This document shows, piece by piece, positions 43,401 to 51,524 of a DNA stretch of 64,000 nt (the stretch's first letter is position 1; each line of letters opens with the position of its first letter). The notes beneath the pieces were generated by a model that did no database searches, was not told the DNA's origin, and saw nothing but the letters and a program-made list of their open reading frames with translations. This stretch comes from Pseudomonas sp. DNDY-54 (lineage in GTDB: Bacteria > Pseudomonadota > Gammaproteobacteria > Pseudomonadales > Pseudomonadaceae), in assembly GCF_019880365.1 (NCBI RefSeq), contig NZ_CP082271.1, positions 3,906,001-3,970,000 of the forward strand, written 5' to 3'. The position numbers were made by a program, and so were the translations under genes.

Positions 43401-44679
43401 GACTTTCTTCGCTTCGCTCGTCAGAGGTGCCGCCGACCATACCGGCCAGCGTCGCCTCGACATACAGCAGCGCACCTGCGACATCCATCAATGCAGCATC
43501 GTCGGGCTGCTGATGCCCTTGCGCCAACGCATCGACCAGCCCGATCTGATCGAGAATGATCCGGCGTGGCTGCCCAAAACCCAGCACTGCGAGCGTGTCT
43601 GCTATTTGCTTGAGGGGTGGCTGCAGCGCACCGAGCTCAGCGAGCCCCATGCGGTCGCTGCGTACGAAGAGATCCAAGCTGTCCTTGACCCTGACCAGCT
43701 CTTCGCAAAGGGCGGACACAACCGAGCGCATAGCACCGCGATCCGGACCGGACAGCTGGGCACGCTCTTCGTCGACCACAGCGCTATCTGGCAGCGCATC
43801 ATCCAGGCTGTACTCAACCTTCAGGGCCTGAATACGCGGCGAGAGGGTAGGCGCCTTAGCCACATAGAAGAGCAGATTTTTCGTCAGCTCATCAGGTGCG
43901 GCCTGATTGATTCCGTCAGCACCCTGGGCGACTAAACGCTTTAGCTCCTTATCGACCTGGCGAAGCAGATTCCGAATAGTGGTGCCATTGTCGACTGCGC
44001 CGCTGGCCATTCCTTCGACCACACCCGATGCGATCTGCCACAGCGCTCCCAGCGGCGCGTCCTTGCAAAGCATTTCCAGCCGCGCGAAAACACGCGCCAT
44101 GTAACCCAGATTGGTCGGTAGATCTTGATTACGAATCACGCCAACGAGCGCAACCTGCAACATCTGCCGAAGTTTACGAAGCAAGCCAGGAAGATCCGAC
44201 GTTTGTCGCTGAGCGAGGAATTCGCCCGATAGCGCTGGCGTTCGGGCAGACATATTCGGCGAAAACAGGCTGGTTTCAGATAGCAGCTTTTCGCCACGCG
44301 CGGCACGTAAATCGTTGAGCAAAGGCAAGACGACCATTGGCAGGTCGCGACGGGCACTCTGTATGCGGTCCAGATAAACCGGCATTTGCAGAATGGCCTG
44401 CATTAACACTTCAAGCGCTTCGTTCTGGTTGGCAACGCGTTCGTCCAGCAACGCGCGGGCAAGCTGCTCCATCTCCTCAGCAAGCAGTGCAGCGCCGTAG
44501 AACTCAACCATCTGCAACGTTCCATGCACCTGATGTACATAGGTCATGCAGAAGCGCATCCGCGTCGAGTCTTGCGGGTTTTCGACGAACGCTTCCAAGG
44601 CCTGCCGCGCCTGCTTCAGCGTTTCGGCAATCTCGCCTTTCACCCACTCCAGGGCGACATAATCGTGCCGATCACCCAT
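37450..44679 (-). CDS. chpA: Pil-Chp hybrid histidine kinase ChpA
   Basis: This CheA-type hybrid kinase of about 2409 residues controls type IV pilus twitching and cAMP signalling in P. aeruginosa. Histidine phosphotransfer motifs HTLKG are seen near residues 800, 950, 1265, 1525 and 1665, plus an N-terminal variant (VHQVHGTLQ, about 50); a degenerate unit (LTTLGLGAQ, near 1085) has threonine at the usual histidine position. The CheA kinase core (GRGVGMDVVHSEVKQLGG, about 2085), a CheW-like domain and a C-terminal receiver (MVVDDSVTVRK; D in IMLLDIEMPRMDG, near 2340) follow. A hexanucleotide repeat encodes a DQ-rich linker. The start at 44679 has GGAG upstream. Confidence 0.95.
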   Translation of the reverse strand: MGDRHDYVALEWVKGEIAETLKQARQALEAFVENPQDSTRMRFCMTYVHQVHGTLQMVEFYGAALLAEEMEQLARALLDERVANQNEALEVLMQAILQMPVYLDRIQSARRDLPMVVLPLLNDLRAARGEKLLSETSLFSPNMSARTPALSGEFLAQRQTSDLPGLLRKLRQMLQVALVGVIRNQDLPTNLGYMARVFARLEMLCKDAPLGALWQIASGVVEGMASGAVDNGTTIRNLLRQVDKELKRLVAQGADGINQAAPDELTKNLLFYVAKAPTLSPRIQALKVEYSLDDALPDSAVVDEERAQLSGPDRGAMRSVVSALCEELVRVKDSLDLFVRSDRMGLAELGALQPPLKQIADTLAVLGFGQPRRIILDQIGLVDALAQGHQQPDDAALMDVAGALLYVEATLAGMVGGTSDERSEESHLPTTDVAQIHQLVIREARTGLEQAKDAIIEFIASQWNHQHLARVPELLTQSRGGLAMVPLTRAAALLDACNRYIQEQLLEPQAIPDWQSLDTLADAITSVEYYLERLSEDCGSQGDLILDVAEESLQALGYSLREQPPAIEHEQVSSEIEFAGTDPLDEIEVLLPEPSVDALDTEQQDHAEVPFLDTPAEVSMLVDSEQIIEGSAGHETVDVDDAGEFEFDTWSTEHVELTEPEPEQMIVTEGEGLLEGPDELTADDSVEYTLEWSEAEMAELNMPEVVLPELMEQAPPAEPAMSLEDVMAAPVVSINPPAQHVPPSLLPPPEGEEPVDEDLLEVFVEEAAEVLEAIGEYLPRWCADTADKNALGEVRRAFHTLKGSGRMVRALVIGELAWSVENLLNRVLDRSVEASGSVKSIVGDVVALMPALVDEFAAKAQRQRDDVDRLAAYAHALAKGQPTDPGPQGGASLDKPAQELIVEDALDPQLLEIFRNEAESHISTLVDFLADCAQRLPQPVTDALQRALHTLKGSAHMAGILPVAEIATPLEKMVKEFKANLIPMALAEAELLHTAEQLLRRGLENLEHDPLAPIEGADEFVVQVQALHQKRLTDAGERGENEKGEPRDPGMIALFLSEGMNILLDAEDLLQSWREHPAERQELTALLEELTTLGLGAQMAELPQIDALCQVLLDLYAVVQDGRLAVSARFFDDVEQGHEALVGMMDQVAAGLQVTGQPELVARLEDLLAEAIDPHAYELPAEEGPAETVADAPVADSRAHEIPDAEAWPAEAHSVSDDLDEEMVEIFLDEAVDLLESAGGALDRWLGDPSNQLALSALLRDLHTLKGGARMAEVRPIGDLAHELETLYEGLSDGRYVHTDDLAALLLRSHDQLAVQLEQLQAHKPMDAAPGLIELIRAYRQGVTPTFQSHALTFDHAMGSGDDEHGSMAADDETLLSAPTEHRDEAYSDGQSEPDQAEALPSADIDQAEIAVSADDAFILEPETIEDASAAAAAAAAEPDLVEHIEDQDQDQDQDQDEDQTPEAMAELPSLETSNWDNRDPELVEIFLEEGFDIIERAGASLQRWMDDVGNSLEIEALQRDLHTLKGGALMADIREIGDLAHELEYLYEGLCAGKYRASPVLFRLLQTCHDRLAAMLDAVRAYQSLPDGQDLIDTIRQFRASPEEQLSMPGSVALTSAQDSAEAEILDIFVEEAEELLEEMDAALARWEATRDSAAPLVDMMRVLHTLKGGARLAGQAQLGDMAHDLEQRLGDVQGQGGSWTDSLFLDVQGGYDALLKEVESMRARLASEPAAPSAEQPQESVREARADSSVITLDKPIVAASARAQVASAPAKVLPFIRRAEQAALDAASRRAPQELVKVPADLLEGLVNLAGETSIFRGRVEQQVSDVGFTLGEMEATIERVRDQLRRLDTETQAQILSRYQAEAERAGYDDFDPLEMDRHSQLQQLSRALFESASDLLDLKETLAARNRDAETLLLQQARVNTELQEGLMRTRMVPFDRLVPRLRRIVRQVASELGKQVEFHVGNATGEMDRSVLERIVAPLEHMLRNAVDHGVESPAKRVAAGKPEQGNIRLDLSREGGDIVLALADDGAGINLEAVRRKAIERGLMLPGSDLTDHEVLQFILEAGFSTAEQVTQISGRGVGMDVVHSEVKQLGGSMSIESTLGSGTRFLIRLPFTVSVNRALMVYSGEDLYAIPLNTIEGIVRVSPYELEAYYQPGASRFEYAGQTYELRYLGELLNNGQRPKLVGQSLPLPVILVRSNEHSVAVQVDSLAGSREIVVKSLGPQFATVPGISGATILGDGRVVVILDLLATIRVLHAHLLTQQQPLGLLDYDDSAEIEVDRPTLVMVVDDSVTVRKVTSRLLERNGMNVLTAKDGVDAITQLQERKPDIMLLDIEMPRMDGFEVATLVRHDEHLKDLPIIMITSRTGEKHRDRAMGIGVNEYLGKPYQESLLLETIQKLVKRHE
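40301..40342 (-). repeat. In-frame hexanucleotide tandem repeat in chpA
   Basis: Seven 6-bp units of TGATCC (one reads TCATCC) encode an alternating Asp-Gln run in a linker between phosphotransfer domains. An eight-alanine run coded by GCN triplets lies about 10 residues before it in the protein. The unit is a multiple of three, so slippage would lengthen or shorten the linker without breaking the frame. Confidence 0.9.
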
Positions 44680-44690
44680 AGCGACTCCGC

Positions 44691-45572
44691 TCATAAACAT
44701 TTCCGGGTAAAGGCCAGAACCTGGCTGTCGGCAACCGGAACGAGCTCCGGATGCTGCCAGCCAACCACCTCGCCAACGCCTATAACCAACAATCCTCCCG
44801 GCGCCAGGCGTTCAGCCAGACGATTGAGGATTTCGCGGCGGCGCCAGCGGCGGAAGTAAATCAACAGGTTCTGACAAAAAATGACGTCCATATCGGACAT
44901 TGGCGCACCGGCAAGCTCCAGCACGTTAAGCCGGGCAAAGCACACACGCGCCGCCAGGCTGGGAATCACTTGAAATCGGTCATCCGGGATCGCTTGGAAA
45001 TACCGCTCGCGTAATCCGGGGTCGAGTTGGTCTAGCCGGCGGCTACTGTAGAGGCCATCTCGCGACCGGCTCAGCGCGCTGAGGCTGATATCGGTCCCGA
45101 TCACACCGAACTGTGCGCCCTCACCGTCATGCTTCAACGCCTCGGAGGCACAGATCGCCAATGAGTATGTTTCCTCACCACTTGCGCAACCCACACTCCA
45201 CAACGACCACGGCTGGGCGGTGCTACGTGATCCTCGTTGCTGCATGTAGTCAGTTAGCAACGTAAACGACGGTAGGTGGCGAAAGAATCGGGTTTCCTGA
45301 ACGGTTAACCGATCCATCAGCGTCGACCATTCCACCGCTCCTTTTGGACCGTTAGTCACCTGACGGTAATAGGTAGCGTAATCTGACACGCCGACCTCAC
45401 GCATTCGGCTGGTCAGGTTGGTTTGAAGAAACGTTCGACGTTGCTCGGTGACGACCATGCCGGAGCGTTCTTCGAGCAAGGCGCGCCAAGCGTTAAACTC
45501 GCCTGATGACATATCAGCCAAGGGTCTCAATGACCAGTCAACGCTTGGCTGCATGCCCTGCCCCTTGCTCAT
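44691..45572 (-). CDS. pilK: Chemoreceptor methyltransferase PilK (CheR-like)
   Basis: This 293-residue protein probably methylates glutamates on PilJ using SAM. It shows a CheR N-terminal helical domain (FNAWRALLEERSGMVV, FLQTNLTSRMREVG) and a catalytic domain with motif I WSVGCASGEETYSLAI, the acceptor region VIGTDISLSALSRSRDGLY and a late DVIFCQNLLIYF motif. It lies between pilJ and chpA, overlapping the upstream part of chpA's longest frame by 10 bp, and works opposite ChpB. Confidence 0.94.
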   Translation of the reverse strand: MSKGQGMQPSVDWSLRPLADMSSGEFNAWRALLEERSGMVVTEQRRTFLQTNLTSRMREVGVSDYATYYRQVTNGPKGAVEWSTLMDRLTVQETRFFRHLPSFTLLTDYMQQRGSRSTAQPWSLWSVGCASGEETYSLAICASEALKHDGEGAQFGVIGTDISLSALSRSRDGLYSSRRLDQLDPGLRERYFQAIPDDRFQVIPSLAARVCFARLNVLELAGAPMSDMDVIFCQNLLIYFRRWRRREILNRLAERLAPGGLLVIGVGEVVGWQHPELVPVADSQVLAFTRKCL

Positions 45573-45612
45573 GAACTCTCTCGGCAGCCATCTCTGGCTA
45601 CCGTACTCTCAA

Positions 45613-47661
45613 TCAGACTTGGTCCTGCGTTTCCGGCAAGGTAAAGCCGGATACCGAGTGGCGCATCTCACTGGCCATCTTCGCGAGATTACCAATGCTC
45701 TTCGCTGTAGCAGTGGTACCGGAAGATGTCTGCGAGGTGATTTCCTGGATAACGTTCATGGTGTTAGAGATATGGCCGGCCGAGGAAGCCTGCTGACGCG
45801 CCGCGTTAGAAATGTTCTGAATCAACGCTGCAAGGCTCTTCGATACCTTCTCAATCTCCTCCAGCGCAACCCCTGCGTCTTGGGCAAGGCGAGCGCCTCG
45901 CACCACTTCGGAGGTGGTCTGCTCCATGGAGATAACCGCTTCGTTGGTGTCCGTCTGGATCGTCTTGACCAGCGCCTCGATCTGCTTGGTCGCTGCAGAC
46001 GAACGCTCCGCAAGACGCTGTACCTCGTCCGCTACCACGGCGAATCCGCGGCCCGCGTCTCCGGCCATGGAGGCCTGGATGGCTGCGTTCAATGCGAGGA
46101 TGTTCGTCTGGTCTGCGATGTCGTTGATCAGGCTAACAATGTCACCAATCTCTTGAGACGATTCGCCGAGTCGCTTGATTCGCTTCGACGTGTCCTGGAT
46201 CTGCTCACGGATGTTATCCATGCCGGTGATGGTGTTATGCACCACCTCGTTACCTTTGTTCGCAATTGCTACAGAACGCTCAGCTACCGCCGAGGATTCA
46301 GCGGCGTTAGCCGATACCTGGTCGATCGATACAGCCATTTCGTTGATCGCGGCCGAAGCGCCAGCAATCTCTTGGGCCTGATGTTCGGAAGCCTCTGCCA
46401 GATGCATGGCGGTCGCCTGGGTTTCCTGAGCCGCACCCGACACCTGAACAGCCGTCTGGTTGATCGTTTCGACCAAGTCTCGAAGCTGGTCAATGGAGTA
46501 GTTGATCGAGTCAGCAATCGCGCCAGTGAAGTCCTCGGTAACCGTGGCGGCTACGGTTAAGTCACCGTCAGCCAGGTCACCGATCTCGTCGAGCAATCGC
46601 AGAATTGCCGTCTGGTTGCGCTCGTTCTTTTCCGCAGTCTCGCTCAGACGCCGGCGCGTTTCTTGAACCATAACCAAACCGATCAGCAAGATCGAAGCAA
46701 GCGCCAACGCACCGAGAACATAGCCAGCGAGGGTGTTGATATAACGGGCATCAGCACGACCTTGAAGCCCTTGGGTCAGAACAGAGGTCTTGTCGAGAAG
46801 GGTTTGCGACACCTCGAAAATGCTGTTGGATGATTCCCGCACCTGGAACAGTTCAGGTGACGTTTCAAGAATCTCGTCCACCGAGCCGGACACGAATTGG
46901 AACAGCTCTGAAATTGCGGCAAGGCGATCCAGAGCCTCGACATCGCTTACTCGGCTGATGCCCATGGCCTCGTTGCCTTCGAGCATCGCGTTAAGAACGC
47001 GGCCGAACAGACTTGCATCGCGACCAAACATGTCCGCCGCTTGGACCGAGTCCTGATCACCCGAAAGCACCTTGTTCACCGAGCCGAGAATACGCTCGGC
47101 GAGCAACGATTGGCGCTGTGCAACTGAAACCTGAGCGGCAGGTGCTCCACTTTCCAGAAGAATGTCTACGACTTCTTCGTACTCTACCTGCAACTGCGGA
47201 ATGGTTTCGGCGAGGGTTGCAGCTACCTGATGCAAGGACAGCACGGTCTGTTCGCTGGCAAGAATCGCGTCAGTGTTCTGCCGCAACGTATCCCAGTCCT
47301 GCTGCACTGCGGCAACCTCAGCGTGTAGTGACTGCGGCACCGCAGGCAAACCAATGCGATCATCGCCTACGGACAGATAGCCCCAGCGTTCACTGAAGTC
47401 GTTTCGCGCGTCTTTCAGCGAGTCGAAAGCTTCAGGCGTGCCGGCGGCAGCTTCTACCGCGTTCTTCGCGATACGCTGAGACAGAACTCTCAGCTCGCCT
47501 GCGTGTCCTATGTACTCGTTGTCATAGTCGGCTTGAGTATTGATGTACGCGAAGTTCACGAACAACAGCACCATCGAGACGATGAGAAGGATAAACAGCC
47601 CGGCGATCAACGTATTGCTACGTATTCCTGCCAGCAATGCATTCGCGTTCAATTTTTTCAT
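45613..47661 (-). CDS. pilJ: Type IV pilus methyl-accepting chemoreceptor PilJ
   Basis: This 682-residue receptor has an N-terminal membrane segment (TLIAGLFILLIVSMVLLFVNF), a periplasmic region of about 270 residues with two PilJ-type helical sensor modules, a second membrane segment (LAGYVLGALALASILLIGLVMV), HAMP and a cytoplasmic MCP signalling domain. The hairpin tip contains AGDAGRGFAVVADEVQRLAERS, the segment that binds CheA/CheW proteins. In P. aeruginosa PilJ senses pilin or surface contact. It is preceded by pilI and followed by pilK in the same operon. Confidence 0.95.
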   Translation of the reverse strand: MKKLNANALLAGIRSNTLIAGLFILLIVSMVLLFVNFAYINTQADYDNEYIGHAGELRVLSQRIAKNAVEAAAGTPEAFDSLKDARNDFSERWGYLSVGDDRIGLPAVPQSLHAEVAAVQQDWDTLRQNTDAILASEQTVLSLHQVAATLAETIPQLQVEYEEVVDILLESGAPAAQVSVAQRQSLLAERILGSVNKVLSGDQDSVQAADMFGRDASLFGRVLNAMLEGNEAMGISRVSDVEALDRLAAISELFQFVSGSVDEILETSPELFQVRESSNSIFEVSQTLLDKTSVLTQGLQGRADARYINTLAGYVLGALALASILLIGLVMVQETRRRLSETAEKNERNQTAILRLLDEIGDLADGDLTVAATVTEDFTGAIADSINYSIDQLRDLVETINQTAVQVSGAAQETQATAMHLAEASEHQAQEIAGASAAINEMAVSIDQVSANAAESSAVAERSVAIANKGNEVVHNTITGMDNIREQIQDTSKRIKRLGESSQEIGDIVSLINDIADQTNILALNAAIQASMAGDAGRGFAVVADEVQRLAERSSAATKQIEALVKTIQTDTNEAVISMEQTTSEVVRGARLAQDAGVALEEIEKVSKSLAALIQNISNAARQQASSAGHISNTMNVIQEITSQTSSGTTATAKSIGNLAKMASEMRHSVSGFTLPETQDQV

Positions 47662-47740
47662 TTTTTCCGGCCCCCGCCTGGACCACCCGTACGTTTCCTT
47701 CCAAGAACCAAAAGGCCGGCATCAGCCGACCTCACCTAAA

Positions 47741-48277
47741 TCAATACGCCACATCCAAGAATGTCTGGTGGGCGGCAAGCGCGTGCGGGCTAAAAACCAG
47801 CCACGGCTGCTCACGCTGAAAAACCCCATGGATAAATGGTTGAATCGATGCCTCAACCGGCGGCAGCTGTTCGGAGAAAGCATCGACAGCAAAGTGCTGC
47901 ATGCCAAACACCTCATCGACCGTCAGCCCTGCGAACACCTCTTGGTGATCGACTACCAGCACCCGTCGCTGCTTGCGCAACGGCGACAGTTCGAGGCCGA
48001 AGTAGCCACATAGGTCCATGACCGGCAACAGCCTGCCGCGAACATTGGCAACGCCCTTTACCCAGGCTTTCACTCCCGGCAGCAGCGTGTAGCGCGGCTC
48101 GTGGAGGATCTCTCCAACCTCCCCCATTGGGGCCACGAACAAACGCCCCCCCATTCTGAAACCGATGCCAGCCCAAGTCTGAATAGCTTCTTGCTGCGAA
48201 GGCAGGCCAGCAGCCAGCGCCCTGCAACGGGCATCGATCTCAAGGAGACGCTGAAACGGCGTAGGCATATCCGACAT
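47741..48277 (-). CDS. pilI: CheW-like adaptor PilI
   Basis: This 178-residue CheW-domain protein couples PilJ to ChpA. The start at 48277 (MSDMPTPFQRLL) gives the length I recall for P. aeruginosa PilI; an upstream extension of 16 residues would run into pilH. The core reads WAGIGFRMGGRLFVAPMGEVGEILHEPRYTLLPGVKAWVKGVANVRGRLLPVMDLCGYF, split over several strands, with the usual N-x-RG-x-LLPV-x-DL docking segment. It lies 37 bp after pilH. Confidence 0.93.
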   Translation of the reverse strand: MSDMPTPFQRLLEIDARCRALAAGLPSQQEAIQTWAGIGFRMGGRLFVAPMGEVGEILHEPRYTLLPGVKAWVKGVANVRGRLLPVMDLCGYFGLELSPLRKQRRVLVVDHQEVFAGLTVDEVFGMQHFAVDAFSEQLPPVEASIQPFIHGVFQREQPWLVFSPHALAAHQTFLDVAY

Positions 48278-48314
48278 GCTGACAACATCCCTTGTCTGAA
48301 CTACGAAACCACCC

Positions 48315-48680
48315 TTAACCGGCAAGCACGGCGTTCAGAGTTTTTAGCAGTGTCGCTTCGTCTACTGGCTTAGTCAGGTAATCCTTCGCGCCCTGGCGCT
48401 TGCCCCAGACCTTATCGGTTTCCTGATCCTTGGTCGTCACAATGATTACCGGAATGTGACTGGTTTCAGCATCTTTGGTCAGTTGACGGGTGGCCTGAAA
48501 ACCATTGAGCCCAGGCATAACGATATCCATCAGGACAGCATCAGGTTTTTCCTGGCGCGCGAGCGCCACACCATCAGCACCGTTTTCAGCTTTAAGAACG
48601 ACGTGACCATGCTTTTCAAGCATGGCCGTCAACTTGTACATCTCGGTCGGCGAGTCATCAACAATCAGAACGCGAGCCAT
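48315..48680 (-). CDS. pilH: Type IV pilus response regulator PilH
   Basis: This 121-residue stand-alone receiver has an acidic pocket in VLIVDDSPTEMY, phospho-acceptor D52 in VLMDIVMPGLNG, a threonine switch in VIIVTTKDQ and the conserved lysine in YLTKPVDEATLL. In P. aeruginosa PilH influences pilus retraction with PilT and acts as a phosphate sink for ChpA. It is 44 bp downstream of pilG. Confidence 0.95.
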   Translation of the reverse strand: MARVLIVDDSPTEMYKLTAMLEKHGHVVLKAENGADGVALARQEKPDAVLMDIVMPGLNGFQATRQLTKDAETSHIPVIIVTTKDQETDKVWGKRQGAKDYLTKPVDEATLLKTLNAVLAG

Positions 48681-48724
48681 GGTTTCTCCGTAGGGAAGGC
48701 TTCAGCGGCACACAGGGCCGAACT

Positions 48725-49132
48725 TCAGGATACTTGCTCTACAGGTGCGAAGTCAGGCACATGCGCCTTGATTGCACCGAGCAACTCTTCTTTGCTGAAT
48801 GGCTTGGTGAGGTATTGGTCCGACCCCACGATCCGCCCCTTGGCTTTATCAAACAAGCCATCCTTGGACGACAGCATGATTACCGGGGTGGATTTGAAAG
48901 AACTGTTGTTCTTGATCAGCGCGCAGGTCTGATACCCATCAAGCCGGGGCATCATGATATCGACGAAAATGATACGCGGGTGACTATCTGCGATCTTGGC
49001 GAGCGCGTCGAAGCCATCCACCGCCGTAATCACATCACAACCTACTTTTTTCAGCAGCGTTTCGGCGGTGCGACGAATCGTTTTCGAATCGTCGATCACC
49101 ATGACCTTCAAGCCCTCGGAGTGCTGTTCCAT
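48725..49132 (-). CDS. pilG: Type IV pilus response regulator PilG
   Basis: This 135-residue receiver is the first gene of the Pil-Chp operon. Features are VMVIDDSKTIRRTAETLL, acceptor D58 in IIFVDIMMPRLDG, a serine switch in VIMLSSKDGLFDKA and the lysine in YLTKPFSKEELL. In P. aeruginosa PilG favours pilus extension with PilB and raises cAMP. The promoter should lie in the 238-bp divergent gap to gshB, where I found no recognisable operator. Confidence 0.95.
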   Translation of the reverse strand: MEQHSEGLKVMVIDDSKTIRRTAETLLKKVGCDVITAVDGFDALAKIADSHPRIIFVDIMMPRLDGYQTCALIKNNSSFKSTPVIMLSSKDGLFDKAKGRIVGSDQYLTKPFSKEELLGAIKAHVPDFAPVEQVS

Positions 49133-49370
49133 TTCGCCCTACCATCGCCTCGGTGAGTCGTAGTTTATCGTTATGTCAGTGCGCCAGAGGCCCTGTCATC
49201 GATGGGCTGCACCCAATCGCGGGACCTTTTTAGCACACTCCTCAAGTGCAAGCTATCTGCCGCCAGGGCAGCGGGATTTTCCTTGACCCAGCGCACAACC
49301 ACCGCCAATCTGCGTCGAAATTTCAGACCCTCAGGCAGCGCCGCCCTGCCCTTTCGCTGGAGAACACCAC

Positions 49371-50333
49371 ATGACTGTTCGCATCGGGATAATCATGGAT
49401 CCAATCGCGCAGATTGCCTTCAAAAAGGACAGCTCTCTTGCCATGCTGCTGGCAGCCCAGGCGCGCGGCTGGACGCTCTACTACATGGAACAGCGGGACC
49501 TTTATCAGCTTGAAGGCGAAGCGCGCGCCCGCATGCGTCCTCTCCGCGTTTTCAACGACGCTCAGCGCTGGTACGAGACAGAGGACGAGGTCGATAGCGC
49601 ACTGGCGGAACTCGACGTCATCCTGATGCGCAAGGACCCACCCTTCAACAGCGAGTATGTGTACGCCACCTATCTTCTCGAACTGGCTGAGCAAGCCGGC
49701 ACGCTTGTGGTCAATCGCCCACAAAGCCTGCGTGATTGCAACGAAAAATTCTTCGCGACCCGTTTCCCGCAGTGCACGCCACCAACGCTTGTCAGTCGAC
49801 GGTCCGACATTCTGCGGGACTTTGCGCGCTCGCAGCGTGACATCATTCTCAAACCCCTCGATGAAATGGGCGGCGCTTCGATATTTCGCCATCGGGAAGG
49901 CGACCCGAACCTGTCGGTGATATTGGAAATACTGACCGATCATGGCAGCCGCCAGATCATGGCGCAGCGCTACATTCCGGCTATCGCCGAAGGGGATAAA
50001 CGAATTCTCATGATTGACGGTGAGCCGGTACCCTACTGTTTGGCCCGAATCCCTGCAGCTGGCGAAACCCGAGGCAATCTCGCCGCTGGTGGACGCGGTG
50101 TCGCCCAACCGCTTTCTGACCGTGACAGGGAGATCGCCGCCATCGTCGGTCCGGAGCTGCGCAGACGCGGACTGCTGTTCGTCGGACTGGACGTCATTGG
50201 CGATTTTCTTACCGAAATCAACATCACCAGTCCGACGTGCATCCGTGAAATCGACAATGCGTTTGACACTCGCATCGGCGAGCGGCTGATGGATGCTATC
50301 GCCGAGAAGCTCCGAGACCGATCCGTCGCCTGA
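49371..50333 (+). CDS. gshB: Glutathione synthetase
   Basis: This 320-residue ATP-grasp enzyme joins gamma-glutamylcysteine and glycine to make glutathione. Prokaryotic GshB hallmarks are RIGIIMDPIAQIAFKKDSS at the N-terminus, VILMRKDPPFNSEYVYATYLLE, NEKFFATRFPQCTPPTLVS, DIILKPLDEMGGASIFR, and glycine/Mg-binding LLFVGLDVIGDFLTEINITSPT. Length is usual. It is divergent from pilG and upstream of tonB3, the same order as in P. aeruginosa. Confidence 0.97.
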   Translation: MTVRIGIIMDPIAQIAFKKDSSLAMLLAAQARGWTLYYMEQRDLYQLEGEARARMRPLRVFNDAQRWYETEDEVDSALAELDVILMRKDPPFNSEYVYATYLLELAEQAGTLVVNRPQSLRDCNEKFFATRFPQCTPPTLVSRRSDILRDFARSQRDIILKPLDEMGGASIFRHREGDPNLSVILEILTDHGSRQIMAQRYIPAIAEGDKRILMIDGEPVPYCLARIPAAGETRGNLAAGGRGVAQPLSDRDREIAAIVGPELRRRGLLFVGLDVIGDFLTEINITSPTCIREIDNAFDTRIGERLMDAIAEKLRDRSVA

Positions 50334-50420
50334 AAACGGGCGTGCGGCTTTCCCGGTTCATCTTTTTAAGATGCGCACGAACCCGGCCGCGCCGCAGCGA
50401 CCCAACCGCACTATTTTAGT

Positions 50421-50445
50421 GAGGCGGCAACACGTGCACCGCCTC
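50421..50445 (+). other. Hairpin in gshB-tonB3 gap
   Basis: GAGGCGG and CCGCCTC enclose an 11-nt loop that contains CACGTG. A second small hairpin, CATCTT / AAGATG, lies at 50359-50373, just after gshB. Neither has a T-tract. They may end the gshB message or belong to the tonB leader; I see no clear promoter. Confidence 0.35.
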
Positions 50446-50537
50446 GTCTCGACGACTCACTAAAGCTGCCGCCTGGTTCATAGACTTTTATAGTCACGCT
50501 GGGCAGACTGCGCGCACTTCGAGCCGACTGTGATGCG

Positions 50538-51431
50538 ATGAACGCTGTTACACGACAACCCACTTCTGTTACAGATGTCCGCCCAGCGGATCGTCTCGGC
50601 TTTACGATATTTCTCGCGGCCGCGCTGCACGGCGCCTTGATCCTCGGGCTCGGCTTCTCGTTGTCGGAGCCAAAGCAGATTAGCAAAACCCTGGAAATCA
50701 CCCTGTCTACCTTCAAGAGCGAAGACAAACCGAAGGACGCCGACTTCCTGGCCCAGGACAACCAGCAGGGCAGCGGCACGCTGGAACACAAAGCATCGCC
50801 GAAAACCACCGAGCAAGCGCCGTTTCAGGACACTCAGGTGCGCAAGGTCACGCCCGCTTCGTCGCCTCCGCCTAGCGCTCGAAGCGAGGCGCCAAAGACA
50901 GCCGTTGCAACCCGTGCGCCGCAGCGGGAAAAGACGCCGGAAAAGTCCCAGAAGAACAAGCCTCAGCCACAGGCGCAGCCCGCACCCGTCTATGACAGCT
51001 CGCAGCTCAGCGCCGAAATTGCCAGCCTCGAGGCCGAACTTGCCCAGCAAGTTGAGCAATACGCCAAGCGACCTCGTGTCAGCCGGCAGAACAGTGCGGC
51101 GACCATGCGAGACATCAGCGCCTGGTATCGCGATGAGTGGCGAAAGAAGGTCGAACGCATCGGCAACCTTAATTACCCCGACGAGGCGCGTCGCCAACGG
51201 ATCTACGGAAGCCTGCGTATGCTCGTGATCATTGATCGCAACGGTACCGTCCAAGAGCTGCGCGTGCTCGAATCCTCCGGACAGGCTGTGCTCGACGAAG
51301 CAGCCATGCGTATCGTCAGGCTAGCGGCACCGTTCGCTCCGTTTTCCGGCGAGCTGGCGCAAAAGTTCGACCAAGTTGAGATCATCAGAACCTGGCGCTT
51401 TGAGCGCGGTGACCGATTGTCGAGTCGCTAA
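50538..51431 (+). CDS. tonB3: TonB-family energy transducer (TonB3)
   Basis: This 297-residue inner-membrane protein has one N-terminal transmembrane helix (about residues 20-41; FTIFLAAALHGALILGLGF) with the TonB-type histidine, a long proline-, lysine- and glutamine-rich periplasmic spacer (EKSQKNKPQPQAQPAPVY) and a C-terminal TonB domain ending in EIIRTWRFERGD. It should pass proton-motive force from ExbB/ExbD to outer-membrane partners. The position after gshB matches P. aeruginosa tonB3, reported to be needed for twitching motility, which fits the pil genes on both sides. Confidence 0.88.
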   Translation: MNAVTRQPTSVTDVRPADRLGFTIFLAAALHGALILGLGFSLSEPKQISKTLEITLSTFKSEDKPKDADFLAQDNQQGSGTLEHKASPKTTEQAPFQDTQVRKVTPASSPPPSARSEAPKTAVATRAPQREKTPEKSQKNKPQPQAQPAPVYDSSQLSAEIASLEAELAQQVEQYAKRPRVSRQNSAATMRDISAWYRDEWRKKVERIGNLNYPDEARRQRIYGSLRMLVIIDRNGTVQELRVLESSGQAVLDEAAMRIVRLAAPFAPFSGELAQKFDQVEIIRTWRFERGDRLSSR

Positions 51432-51524
51432 ACAGCGGATCTGAAGAGTCCGCAGCCCGGACCAGCCCGGAAAGCCTGCCCGTGCGGCTTCACGCCCTCG
51501 CCCGCAACGCTTAAGCTAGCGCCC